Shown here: positions 54,501 through 62,120 of the stretch, in pieces
Layout: each line of letters starts with the position of its first letter
Position numbering within the stretch: position 1 is the first letter of the stretch
Notes under the pieces: model-generated
What the model saw: only the letters and a program-made list of their open reading frames with translations
Databases searched by the model: none
What the model was told of the DNA's origin: nothing
Made by a program: the position numbers and the translations under genes
Origin: Hyphomonadaceae bacterium ML37
Lineage (GTDB): Bacteria; Pseudomonadota; Alphaproteobacteria; Caulobacterales; Maricaulaceae
Assembly (NCBI GenBank): GCA_027627685.1
Contig: CP091241.1
Coordinates: 640,942 to 704,941 of the forward strand
Direction: 5' to 3'
DNA: 64,000 nucleotides

Positions 54501-54694
54501 GGCAGGCCGTTGGCGAAAGGCGGGCCGTCAAAGAAGACGAACTGATTGTCTTCAGGCCGCTGGTCGATGGAGGCCTGGAACGTGGCGTCAGCCTTCCAGA
54601 ACGCCAGAATCTCCTGATCCACCGCCGGCAGGTCCGCCGGGCTGCGCGCTTCAGGAAACCGGCGGTCTGGCGCCGTCGCTCGGGTCTCGGCCAT
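51545..54694 (-). CDS. ileS: isoleucine--tRNA ligase, eukaryote-like type 2
   Basis: A 1049-residue IleRS. HIGH region is HYGHLLTGFAKD and the KMSKS loop reads KLSKRLRNYPDP, the form of the IleS2 clade. The length (over 1000 residues) and lack of the C-terminal zinc Cys cluster seen in E. coli-type IleRS agree. IleS2 enzymes tend to resist mupirocin, which is family knowledge, not seen here. The ATG at 54694 has GAGGA 5 nt upstream; ATGs at 54706 and 54727 are less likely. Confidence 0.95.
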   Translation of the reverse strand: MAETRATAPDRRFPEARSPADLPAVDQEILAFWKADATFQASIDQRPEDNQFVFFDGPPFANGLPHYGHLLTGFAKDVIPRYQTMKGRRVERRFGWDTHGLPAELAAEKALGISGRKAVMELGIDTFNAAARSEVMKYAGEWETYVTRQARWVDFEKDYKTLDTGFMESCLWAFKQLWDKGHVYRDYRVVPYSWAVESPLSNFETRLDNSYRNRTDPAVTVGFRIRDGQGELSGAQLLIWTTTPWTLPSNLAAAAGADIDYAVMAKDGERYILSANALEKYKKQLEGAERIATVKGAALENLTYHPPFDYFEGHENAFRILIEDFVTDEDGTGVVHMAPGFGEDDLKACRRAGIAVVVPVDQAGRYTREIPDYEGMLVFDANKPITQRLKEEGKLFRHDTYDHNYPHCWRTDEPLIYKAVDSWYLRVSDFRERMVELNQRINWAPAHVKDGIFGNWLAGAQDWNISRSRFWGTPIPVWVSDDPNYPRTEVYGSIEELEAAFGVTVTDLHRPFIDHLTRPNPDDPTGKSKMVRVEDVFDVWFDSGSMPFASVHYPFENKDWFEANFPADFIVEYVAQTRGWFYTLMVLGTMLFDQPPFLNAICHGVVLDENRQKLSKRLRNYPDPLEFFDKAGSDVMRWFLIASPVLNGGDLLVPKEARDIAAVQREAIAPLMNAYAFFSLYANLEARAPQIIRDASDPLDRYILTKTGELAAAVETALDGFDIPRACKAATAYFDALTNWYIRRSRARFWGSTDAASRDAAFDTLYTVLTQVCRVLAPLLPIVTEKLYKSLTGDRSVHLTLWPASDEFAHDHDLARAMDLVREACSAALSVRERHRLRVRLPLKSLTIVHADAPALAPYIGLIAEELNVRDVALSTDLDAFGSVELKVNPQIGKRLGGKMKEVMAAARAGAFTLTPDGSAEVAGETLSPDEFTLRMVAAEGSAAEPFAGTGAVVLDISVDADQECEGLARDLVRAVQSARKEAGLEVSDRIALGIAGGPDIAAAMEAHGDFIKAETLAVSLTSADIPGAAVSEADILGDAVRISVAKAG

Positions 54695-54902
54695 GATCGT
54701 CCTCATTAAGGCGTGTCCTCGCGCCAATCACCGTTTAGGGACGGGGCGAGGAGAGGGGAGGCGCGCGTGCGCGCGCAACATGCGGCGGTAGCGCTCCGGC
54801 GCCATCCGGTCAAGGCGTGCGAAGGCTTTGGGCTGTGCGCTCTGGCTCATTTGTCCGGACAGGCTATCATTAAGTGCGCTGGAAGACCTCTGAGGAGCCC
54901 TC

Positions 54903-55727
54903 ATGACCGGACTGACCCGCCGTTCGCTTGCCACCGGCGCCGCTGCGCTGGCCGCCGCCGCCGGAGCCGCGCCTGCATACTCGCGCCAGCGTGACCGCAA
55001 GAGCTTCTGCCTCGTTCACGGCACCTGGCATGGTGGCTGGTGCTGGGTCCATGTGGCCGCCCGGCTGCGCGCGGCGGGACACACGGTCATCACACCGACA
55101 CTGACAGGGTGCGGCGAGCGCGCCCATCTGATCAGCCCCCAGACCGGGCTCGATACGCATATCAACGACATCGTGGGCGCCATCGAAGCCGAAGAGCTCG
55201 ACGACGTGATCCTGGTCGGTCATTCCTTCACCGGCATCGCCATCACCGGCGCCGCCGACCGGCTGCCCGGGCGCATCGCCCACATCGCCTATTTCGACGC
55301 GCTCATCCCCACCGACGCCCGCCGGGCCGGGGTGATGCGCGATCCTGGCACGGGCGCCTACCCGGACTGGTGGATCGCGCGCACCGCCGATTTCCGTGAC
55401 GGCTACAAGATGGTGTTCTGGGATCACTACCCGGCCAGAATGCTGGTCCCGGAAGATGATGCGGCCAATATCGCCTGGCTGGAGCGCCGCCTGACCTGGC
55501 ACCCGATGAAGACCTGGCTGGACGAGCTGACGCTGGAAAACGGCGGCTGGGAGCCGCTGTCACGCACTTGCATCCATGCGGCGGGTCAGGTCTTTGCGCC
55601 AAGCTCCGAAGCGATGATCGGGCCGGGCCGGGGGCCGGGCTGGAATTTCATTGAACTGGACGTGGCGCGCAACGGCTTCATGACCAATCCGGACCGGGTC
55701 GCGGCCTGTTTCGAGGCCCTGACCTAA
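54903..55727 (+). CDS. alpha/beta hydrolase, exported, catalytic His apparently replaced
   Basis: A 274-residue hydrolase with a twin-arginine-like signal (TRRSLATGAAALAAAAG). Oxyanion region is HGTWHGGWCW and the nucleophile is in GHSFTG. By alignment the C-terminal catalytic His position (usually in a GHNGFM or GHxxM context) is Arg: DVARNGFMTNPDRV, a single CAC-to-CGC change. Activity is therefore uncertain. GAGGAG precedes the ATG. Its last bases overlap the convergent flavoprotein's stop. Confidence 0.85.
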   Translation: MTGLTRRSLATGAAALAAAAGAAPAYSRQRDRKSFCLVHGTWHGGWCWVHVAARLRAAGHTVITPTLTGCGERAHLISPQTGLDTHINDIVGAIEAEELDDVILVGHSFTGIAITGAADRLPGRIAHIAYFDALIPTDARRAGVMRDPGTGAYPDWWIARTADFRDGYKMVFWDHYPARMLVPEDDAANIAWLERRLTWHPMKTWLDELTLENGGWEPLSRTCIHAAGQVFAPSSEAMIGPGRGPGWNFIELDVARNGFMTNPDRVAACFEALT

Positions 55728-56848
55728 ATCTCTCCCGCGATGCGCTGCGCCAGCTCGGCGTGACCGCGTAGCTGTCGGTCCTGCTCGGTGGAATCGATAT
55801 CCAGCGACCAATCCCCGCGCCCGTGCGATCCGCCCAGCACGATCGCCCCGCGGCGCGGGAACATGTAGAGCGACGCGCCCTCGAAACTGGTGGTGTAGGC
55901 GTAGTCGATGCCCGGCTGGGGCAGGAGGATGGTGAGCTGGCCGCGCACCGGCTCCAGCGCCTCATCGCCGAACAGGGCGCGTGCACCCAGCCCGGTGCAG
56001 TTGACGATCACCCGCTCGCGCAGGCGCGACAGGTCGCGCTGGGTCTCGAACCGCGCCATGCGGATGCGTCCGCCCGCCCGTTCAAAATCGGCTGTCAGCG
56101 CGCGCAGATAAATGTCCGGATCGATCATCAGCTGGTGGAACTGGTCGACGCCCTGATAGCCCCACCACGCATCCGCGCCGGCGCGCCGCCGGAAGCCGGG
56201 ATAAAGCCAGGGCATGTCCGGCGTCCCTGTGGGATCGCTCGGCGGCCGGTGGAACAGATCGAACGCGCGCACCCAATACACGCCATAGCGCGGATCATTG
56301 GCCAAATGCTGAAAAGCCCGGTGCGAGCGCAGTGCTGCAACGCTCATGCGCTCCAGGAAGGGCGCGTCCACATCGGTGCGCCGGTACAATCCGGCGATGC
56401 CCCAATAGGCGCCCGCGATGTTGGAGGTGGTGTAGGGCGGCAGAGCGTCGGCATAGATCGTGACGTCATGCCCGCGCCGCACCAGCTCCAGCCCGGTGGT
56501 CAGGCCGATGACCCCGCTGCCGATCACCGCGCAGCTGCGTTCGTTCGTCGCCGTCTCCAGCGCCTGCACCGCCTCGGCTGTGGTGCCCCAGCTCGTGGTC
56601 ACGCCGGCGCCGCCATGGCCATAATGATGCACCAGCGTCTGGCGCCGGCTGAAGCGCTCGGCCTGCACCACATAGCCCGTGGGCCGGAAAGGGCGCAGGC
56701 CCGCCTCCGTGCGGATGATGCGGGTGGGATCGGTGTTGAGGCGCTCCAGAACCGGCGGTCCGGACCGCGCCCATGAAGCCGGGGGCAGGGCCAGTGCGCC
56801 GCCCCCTGCGGCTGCGAGGGTCAAGAAGGCGCGCCTATCCATGTCCAT
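55724..56848 (-). CDS. DAAO-family FAD oxidoreductase with permuted motif order, exported
   Basis: A 374-residue flavoprotein with a Tat-like leader (DMDRRAFLTLAAAGGGALAL). In D-amino-acid oxidases the FAD GxGxxG is near the N-terminus, and the substrate Arg motif GLRPxR and the HNYGHGGxG loop are at the C-terminus. Here the order is reversed: GLRPFRP (50-56) and HHYGHGGAGVTTSWG (74-88) come first, then CAVIGSGVIGLTTGLELV (106 on), and the protein ends after LGGSHGRGDW, where the C-terminal segment would normally follow. This reads as a circular permutation with all parts retained. ATGs at 56848 and 56842 are both possible. Probable role: periplasmic amine or amino-acid oxidation, inferred. 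Confidence 0.85.
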   Translation of the reverse strand: MDMDRRAFLTLAAAGGGALALPPASWARSGPPVLERLNTDPTRIIRTEAGLRPFRPTGYVVQAERFSRRQTLVHHYGHGGAGVTTSWGTTAEAVQALETATNERSCAVIGSGVIGLTTGLELVRRGHDVTIYADALPPYTTSNIAGAYWGIAGLYRRTDVDAPFLERMSVAALRSHRAFQHLANDPRYGVYWVRAFDLFHRPPSDPTGTPDMPWLYPGFRRRAGADAWWGYQGVDQFHQLMIDPDIYLRALTADFERAGGRIRMARFETQRDLSRLRERVIVNCTGLGARALFGDEALEPVRGQLTILLPQPGIDYAYTTSFEGASLYMFPRRGAIVLGGSHGRGDWSLDIDSTEQDRQLRGHAELAQRIAGEI

Positions 56849-56970
56849 TCCCGGGTCTGCGATGGGCGTCACTCCGCCCCACGGGTGTCTATCGGTCAAG
56901 CACGCGGCGCCGCAATTCTCCCGGCAGGACGGTTGCGGCAGCATTCGAATCCCTGACGTGATCGGGCATC

Positions 56971-57858
56971 ATGGATTCAATCTTCGCCCAGATACTTCTG
57001 CCGCTCGCGCTGGCCTTCATCATGCTGGCGCTGGGCGTGGGGCTGACGCCGGCCGATTTCCGGCGGATCTTCGCCCAGCCCAAGGCCTTCCTAACCGGCG
57101 CGGTGCTGCAATTCGTCACCCTGCCAGTGCTGGCCATCGCCATTGTGGCGCTGATTCCGGCGCCGCCCGCGCTCAAAGTGGGCATCGTGCTGCTGGCCGC
57201 CTGTCCGGGCGGGACCACCTCCAACCTCCTCACCCACATGGCGCGCGGCGATGTGGCGCTGTCGATCTCCCTGACGGCGCTGGCCAGTCTGTTGTCCGTT
57301 GTGACCGTGCCGCTGGTGCTGATGATCGCGCTGGCGCTGTTCATGGGACCGGATGCGCCCGATGTCGGGCTGGTGACCACGGGGCTTGTGATCTTCGCCC
57401 TGACCGTGATCCCGGTCTTGATCGGCATGGGCGTTCGCCGTGTGGCGCCAAAACTGGCGGCAGCAATCGAAAAGCGCTCGCGTTTCCTGTCGGGCGCCGT
57501 GTTCATCGCCGTGGTCGCCGCCACGGTGATGGCGGATGGAATCGCGGTCACAGTTCAGCGTTTCGCCGAAGCCGGACTGGTCTCGCTGGCGCTCAATCTC
57601 GCCGCCATGGGGCTCGCCTTCGCGGTAACCAGCGTGCTGGCCCTGCGCATGCGCCAGCGCATCGCCCTGACGCTGGAGTGCGGCTTGCAGAATGCAACGC
57701 TCGCCATCGTGGTGTCGGTGTCGCTGCTGGGCGATCTCGCCTACGCTGTCCCGGCCGCCGTCTATGGATTGCTGATGTTTGTCACGGCGGGCGGGTTCAT
57801 CCTGTGGGCGCGGCGCTGGTCATATGCGGCGCGGCGCGCCCGGCGCATGGGTCGTTGA
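56971..57858 (+). CDS. bile acid:sodium symporter family protein
   Basis: A 295-residue, roughly nine-helix member of the BASS/SBF family: LALAFIMLALGVGLTPADF at the start and the LLAACPGGTTSNLLTHMARG crossover motif. Members carry organic anions such as pantoate, pyruvate or bile acids with Na+; the substrate here is unknown. The gene starts 122 bp divergent from the permuted DAAO and could supply the same metabolite route. Confidence 0.92.
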   Translation: MDSIFAQILLPLALAFIMLALGVGLTPADFRRIFAQPKAFLTGAVLQFVTLPVLAIAIVALIPAPPALKVGIVLLAACPGGTTSNLLTHMARGDVALSISLTALASLLSVVTVPLVLMIALALFMGPDAPDVGLVTTGLVIFALTVIPVLIGMGVRRVAPKLAAAIEKRSRFLSGAVFIAVVAATVMADGIAVTVQRFAEAGLVSLALNLAAMGLAFAVTSVLALRMRQRIALTLECGLQNATLAIVVSVSLLGDLAYAVPAAVYGLLMFVTAGGFILWARRWSYAARRARRMGR

Positions 57859-57875
57859 GCGCTTCGCTCCCCAAT

Positions 57876-58529
57876 TTAGTCCCCGTCTCGCCCGGTCTCT
57901 TTCCACAACGCCTTGGTGGCCTCGTGCTCGGCCAGCGACTGATCGCCCAGACGGGTATATTTACGTTTGAGCAGCTCCGTCACGCCGCTGGCCGGCAGGG
58001 ACCAGTAGCGCTCCACGCCGGCCAGCACGCCGGCCGGATCGCGCACCAGATCCTCATAATGGACGATGTGCTTGTCGCCCGGATGGGCCACCCAGCGGTC
58101 CCGGAACGCGGTCAGATCCTGATGCAGGCCGACCTCTTTGGCGCGCGCGATCCAGTCATCATCGGTGACGCAGCCGTCAAACGCCGCCGTCTTCTGGCGG
58201 TAGACGCCGGTCTCCTGACCCCGCCTGTAGGCGCGCACTATGTCATCGGCATGGCGCAGCAGGATCACCTTGGGCAGGGCGTGCAGCAGAGCCTGGTTGT
58301 TCGTGCTGGGCAGGACGTGCAGCTTGAACAGCGTTGACGACTGCACCAACTCGCGTGCGGTCTCTGCATCGAGTTCCCAGCCATAGCTGTGCTGCATATG
58401 GAAGTCAGGAAACTCGCGTGAGCATTCGCCAGGCCATTTGCGCCACATGTCGCAGCGCAGGCCATGGGCGCGCGCCAGCGTCTCCATCAGCGCGGTGCTG
58501 GCGCTTTTCGGGATCGCGATCAGCAGCAT
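57876..58529 (-). CDS. sulfotransferase family protein
   Basis: A 217-residue cytosolic sulfotransferase-like protein. The N-terminal PAPS 5'-phosphosulfate loop is IPKSASTALMETL; IVHYEDLVRDPAGVL is the conserved C-terminal segment. It would transfer sulfate from PAPS to a sugar, lipid or small alcohol; the acceptor is unknown. Start at 58529 follows a weak site; the 16-residue extension is basic and low-complexity. Confidence 0.85.
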   Translation of the reverse strand: MLLIAIPKSASTALMETLARAHGLRCDMWRKWPGECSREFPDFHMQHSYGWELDAETARELVQSSTLFKLHVLPSTNNQALLHALPKVILLRHADDIVRAYRRGQETGVYRQKTAAFDGCVTDDDWIARAKEVGLHQDLTAFRDRWVAHPGDKHIVHYEDLVRDPAGVLAGVERYWSLPASGVTELLKRKYTRLGDQSLAEHEATKALWKETGRDGD

Positions 58530-58542
58530 GGCCGGCCTCCTG

Positions 58543-59220
58543 TCATGCCTGCAGCAGGCGCGCCAGCGTCTCCACATCGCCCGCCCAGGCCGGCGCTTTC
58601 TCGCGCACAGGCGCCCGCTCGGTCACCCCGCCAAACCCGATGAAGCTGTCAGCGGCGCCTGCCGCATAGGCTTCATAGTCGGTCATGCCGTCGCCGACCA
58701 TAACCGCTTCCGCCGCGCCGGTGTCGCCTTTCAGGGCGCGCACCACCACCGCCTTGCCGCCCGAGCGCGACAGCGGATTGTCCCGGTCAAAGCCGTTGAC
58801 GGCCGCATCCGGTCCGGAGCCGTCGAAGGTGAATTGATTGGCGCGAATATCGCTTTCCGCAAACCCCAGATCGAACAGCGCCGGCGCGATCAGATCCACA
58901 AACCCGCCCGACACCGCCGCCACCGGGGCGCGCGCGCGCAAGCGCTCCAGCAGTCCGGCCATGCCCGGAGTCAGCTTCTCACGCAGCGCCTTGCTGGCCG
59001 CGTCAACCGTCCGCCGGGTCAGGCCGGCGATGGCGATGCGCTGCTCGAGCGAAGCGCGAAAATCCAGCGTGCCGGCCATGCCCTGATCGGTGATCGCCGA
59101 CAGGCGCGCGGCGCGCTCCGCCCCGTCGGGTGTGGACAGCAGCGCGCGCGCCACGGCGAAATCCAGGCTCTCCACAGCCAGCAGCGTGGAATCCACGTCA
59201 AAGACGACAAGCCGGGTCAC
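58543..59220 (-). CDS. HAD-family phosphatase, phosphoserine phosphatase (SerB)-like
   Basis: A 225-residue HAD phosphatase: catalytic Asp pair in VVFDVDSTLL (D8, D10), then TPGMAGLLERLRARAP, AAVSGGFVD and VGDGMTDYEA. This order matches SerB and related serine-phosphate phosphatases. The start is GTG at 59220, 9 nt after the msrA stop, so they are one transcript. Serine-biosynthetic neighbours are absent, so the substrate is not fixed. Confidence 0.87.
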   Translation of the reverse strand: MTRLVVFDVDSTLLAVESLDFAVARALLSTPDGAERAARLSAITDQGMAGTLDFRASLEQRIAIAGLTRRTVDAASKALREKLTPGMAGLLERLRARAPVAAVSGGFVDLIAPALFDLGFAESDIRANQFTFDGSGPDAAVNGFDRDNPLSRSGGKAVVVRALKGDTGAAEAVMVGDGMTDYEAYAAGAADSFIGFGGVTERAPVREKAPAWAGDVETLARLLQA

Positions 59221-59228
59221 GCCCCGCC

Positions 59229-59897
59229 TCAACTCGCCGCGCTGATCCCCGTCCCGATGGGACAGGTCACGCCGGTGCCGCCAATGCCGCAATACCCGTC
59301 CCGGTTCTTGGCCAGATATTGCTGGTGATAGGCTTCGGCAAAATAGAACGGCCCGGCCTCGCGGATCTCGGTGGTGATGGCGCCGCGGCCTGCTGCGCGC
59401 AGCGCTTCGCCATAGACGGCCTCGCTCGCCTCGACGGCCTCGCGCTGGGCTTCGCTGGTCCAGTAGATGGCGGAGCGGTATTGCGTGCCCACATCATTGC
59501 CCTGGCGCATGCCCTGCGTCGGGTCATGACCTTCCCAGAAGGCTTTGAGGATCTCATCCAGGCTGATCTGTGCCGGGTCGAACACCACCCGCACCACTTC
59601 GGTATGGCCGGTGCGCCCTGAGCACACTTCCTCATAGGTGGGATTGGGGGTGATGCCGCCCGCATAGCCCGCCGCTGTGCTGATCACGCCCGGCAGGCGC
59701 CAGAACACCCGCTCCACGCCCCAGAAACAGCCCATGGCCAGGATGATCTCTTGCGCGCCGGCGGGGACTTCGGCTTTCAGCGCGCCGCCCAGTGTGAAAT
59801 GGGTTTCGGCGGTGGGAACCGACTGGAAGCGCCCGGGCAGAGCCTGATCGGCGGGCACCAGATTGGTCTTGAATTGGCTGTCGCTGCGCAGGCGCAT
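59229..59897 (-). CDS. msrA: peptide-methionine (S)-S-oxide reductase
   Basis: A 222-residue MsrA repairing oxidised methionine. The catalytic Cys57 lies in MGCFWG, followed by [22 protein letters not shown] and [20 protein letters not shown]. An N-terminal extension of about 45 residues before the catalytic core is normal in alphaproteobacterial forms. It heads the msrA-serB-like pair. Confidence 0.96.
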   Translation of the reverse strand: MRLRSDSQFKTNLVPADQALPGRFQSVPTAETHFTLGGALKAEVPAGAQEIILAMGCFWGVERVFWRLPGVISTAAGYAGGITPNPTYEEVCSGRTGHTEVVRVVFDPAQISLDEILKAFWEGHDPTQGMRQGNDVGTQYRSAIYWTSEAQREAVEASEAVYGEALRAAGRGAITTEIREAGPFYFAEAYHQQYLAKNRDGYCGIGGTGVTCPIGTGISAAS

Positions 59898-60084
59898 GGA
59901 CGGTCTCCAAAGCTCGGGTCAAGGCGCGTGACTGCGCCGTTGCAGCCAAGATAGGCGCGCCTGGCGTCTACGTCACGGGCGCCGGACTGCACAAGGGCGC
60001 GGGACCCCGCCTGCAGCCGCGCATTTGGCCATGGCTCACCCGCTTGACCGGCCCGCCAGATCGGCTAGGTTCCGCGCCCTTATG

Positions 60085-60174
60085 GGTGAGGTGGCCGAGT
60101 GGTCGATGGCGCACGCTTGGAAAGCGTGTAGGCGGGAAACTGTCTCGTGGGTTCGAATCCCACCCTCACCGCCA
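60085..60174 (+). tRNA. tRNA-Ser (GGA anticodon)
   Basis: The acceptor stem is GGTGAGG / CCTCACC with a discriminator G and encoded CCA. The anticodon arm CACGC-TTGGAAA-GCGTG gives anticodon GGA, the long variable arm is typical of tRNA-Ser, and GTGGGTTCGAATCCCAC is the T arm. It precedes an accessory segment, and tRNA-Ser is a common integration site, but I find no repeated 3' end within the window. Confidence 0.95.
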
Positions 60175-60283
60175 CAGCCCTTGGGGAATCGTGTCTCCCC
60201 ATCCCGCTGCGGCCGGATTTTCCCGTTGTTTTCGAGGGTTATGCGTCAGGGCTGTTCACCTGCCCCAGCGCATCACGGCCGAA

Positions 60284-60532
60284 TGTCCGTCGTCAGAACA
60301 TTTGGCACAGATGGCATCGTAGATTAGTGGAGCATCGGCCTCGTCTGGTTGGTTGATATTAGGCGGCGTGCTTTCGGTGTTGCAAGCGTCGATGTTCGAT
60401 GGTCTGTCGCTTGATCTTTTCACGCTCTTTGATGATGGCTGGGGCCCTGCCGAAGTAGGCGTCGGCGGGCGTCACGTTGTTCAGGCTCTCGTGGTAGCGT
60501 TGGTGATTGTAATGTTCGACGAACGCTTCGAT
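60284..60532. repeat. inverted repeat, left arm (249 bp)
   Basis: Base-for-base reverse complement of 61635-61883. Holds the terminal 75 bp of the IS tail and the last 58 codons of orfB. Confidence 0.95.
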
Positions 60533-61339
60533 CTGGGTCTCAAGATCGCCGGGCAGGAAGTAGTTTTCCAGCAGGATGCGGTTCTTCATGGTCTGGTGCC
60601 AGCGCTCGATCTTGCCCTGCGTCTGGGGATGGAACGGCGCACCGCGCACATGGCTCATACGCTGGGCCTCGATGTATTCGGCGAGCTCGCCGGCGATGTA
60701 ACAAGGGCCATTATCCGACAGCAGGCGCGGCTTGTGATGGACGTTCACCTGGTCGCAGCCGGAAGCCGCGAGAGCGAGGTCCAGCGTGTCGGTCACGTCC
60801 TCGGCCCGCATATTGGTGCAAAGCTTCCAGGCGATGATGTAGCGCGAGAAGTCGTCGAGCACGGTTGACAGATACATCCAGCCCCAGCCGATGATCTTGA
60901 AGTAGGTAAAGTCGGTCTGCCACATCTCGTTCGGCCGGGTGGTCTTGGTGTGGAACTGGTCGGCGGCCTTGATCACGACATAGGCCGGGCTGGTGATCAG
61001 ATCATGGGCCTTCAGAAGGCGATAGACCGTCGCCTCCGACACGAAGTAACGCGTCTCGTCGGTGAACCGCACAGCCAGCTCGCGCGGGCTCAGCTCGGAC
61101 TGCTCCAGCGCCAGTTCGATAATCTGGTCATGCACCTCGGCGGGGATGCGGTTCCACACCCTGCTTGGCGCTGATGGCCGGTCCTCTAGCGCTTCAGGTC
61201 CGCCTTCCAGATACCGGTCATACCAGCGATAAAAGGTCCGACGGGCTATACCCAGCTTGTCGAGCGTGACCTTGGCAGGCAGGTGCGACTGCTCGACGAT
61301 CCTGATGATCTCGAGCTTCTCGGATGCGGGGTGCCTCAT
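60359..61339 (-). CDS. IS3-family transposase orfB
   Basis: A 326-residue transposase with helix-turn-helix (KVTLDKLGIARRTFYRWYDR), then integrase core: MWQTDFTYFKI (Asp), LLSDNGPCY (Asp) and GKIERWHQTM (Glu). It looks complete. Its ATG overlaps the orfA stop as ATGA, as is usual for IS3 elements. Confidence 0.93.
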   Translation of the reverse strand: MRHPASEKLEIIRIVEQSHLPAKVTLDKLGIARRTFYRWYDRYLEGGPEALEDRPSAPSRVWNRIPAEVHDQIIELALEQSELSPRELAVRFTDETRYFVSEATVYRLLKAHDLITSPAYVVIKAADQFHTKTTRPNEMWQTDFTYFKIIGWGWMYLSTVLDDFSRYIIAWKLCTNMRAEDVTDTLDLALAASGCDQVNVHHKPRLLSDNGPCYIAGELAEYIEAQRMSHVRGAPFHPQTQGKIERWHQTMKNRILLENYFLPGDLETQIEAFVEHYNHQRYHESLNNVTPADAYFGRAPAIIKEREKIKRQTIEHRRLQHRKHAA

Positions 61340-61634
61340 GCGTCGTCCTCCCCATCCGCGATCATGCTTTTTTTGAGCAGACGGTTCTCCAAGGTCAGAT
61401 CAGCCACGCATTCTTTCAGGTCACGCGCCTGATGGCGCAGGTTCTTGACCTCGTCACTGGTGGCAGCACGTGCCGTGTCGCCCGCCAGTCGGCGCTTGCC
61501 AGCCTCCATGAACTCCTTCGACCAAGTATAATAAAGGCTCTGGTCTATGCCTTCCTTGCGGCACAGCTCGGCGATGCTGTCGTCACCGCGCAGGCCTTCC
61601 AGAACAATGCGGATCTTGTCTTCAGCCGAGAAGT
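61336..61634 (-). pseudogene. IS3-family transposase orfA, 5'-truncated
   Basis: The reading frame FSAEDKIRIVLEGLRGDDSI ... LLKKSMIADGEDDA is a normal IS3 orfA from about its eighth codon onward. The start codon and first few codons are absent: at 61635 the sequence switches to the inverted tail copy. No initiation codon of its own remains, so normal orfA production is unlikely. Confidence 0.85.
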
Positions 61635-61883
61635 ATCGAAGCGTTCGTCGAACATTACAATCACCAACGCTACCACGAGAGCCTGAACAACGTGACGCCC
61701 GCCGACGCCTACTTCGGCAGGGCCCCAGCCATCATCAAAGAGCGTGAAAAGATCAAGCGACAGACCATCGAACATCGACGCTTGCAACACCGAAAGCACG
61801 CCGCCTAATATCAACCAACCAGACGAGGCCGATGCTCCACTAATCTACGATGCCATCTGTGCCAAATGTTCTGACGACGGACA
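61635..61883. repeat. inverted repeat, right arm (249 bp)
   Basis: Exact reverse complement of 60284-60532. It is fused to the orfA coding region at 61634, replacing the true IS head. Confidence 0.95.
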
Positions 61884-62120
61884 GTTTATAACGACGCCTC
61901 GCGGCTATCAAAATAGCCTTGCAAGGCGACTTTTATTGTAAATACATCGTTATAGAGAAATCATGGCCGTTCAAGAGAAATGCTATTTGATTTTGCACGC
62001 AGCCTACAACAATCCGTATAAAGAGCATTAATTTTTTTGTAGGTGATATTAACCATAAGCCCGTAAGGTCAGATACTCTGAAAGTCACTTGGCATCTTGG
62101 CAGCATATTGATCGCAGCTC
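61884..62120. other. AT-rich intergenic stretch, start of low-GC segment
   Basis: 237 bp without a gene, clearly richer in A+T than the rest of the window. It has a small hairpin GGCTATCAAAATAGCC at 61903-61918 (not followed by T's). Probably carries the promoter of the 62121 gene. Marks a composition shift that continues to about 62870. Confidence 0.6.

Larger units (their letters stand above)
60284..61883 (-). mobile_element. IS3-family element with head replaced by an inverted copy of its tail
   Basis: The element has TG...CA ends and contains orfB complete, orfA without its 5' end, and identical 249-bp arms at both outer ends in inverse orientation. The right arm is an inverted copy of the tail (last 58 codons of orfB plus 75 bp). 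Flanks GAA and GTT show no target duplication. The native left end of the IS is missing. Confidence 0.88.

Noticed and set aside
54728..54850. Minus-strand 40-codon ORF upstream of ileS
   Set aside because: Basic low-complexity sequence with no ribosome binding site; no other support.
60353..60868. Plus-strand ORF opposite the IS3 transposase, with a near-identical start at 61814 on the minus strand
   Set aside because: Both are frames produced by the 249-bp inverted repeat and the antisense of orfB; no coding evidence.
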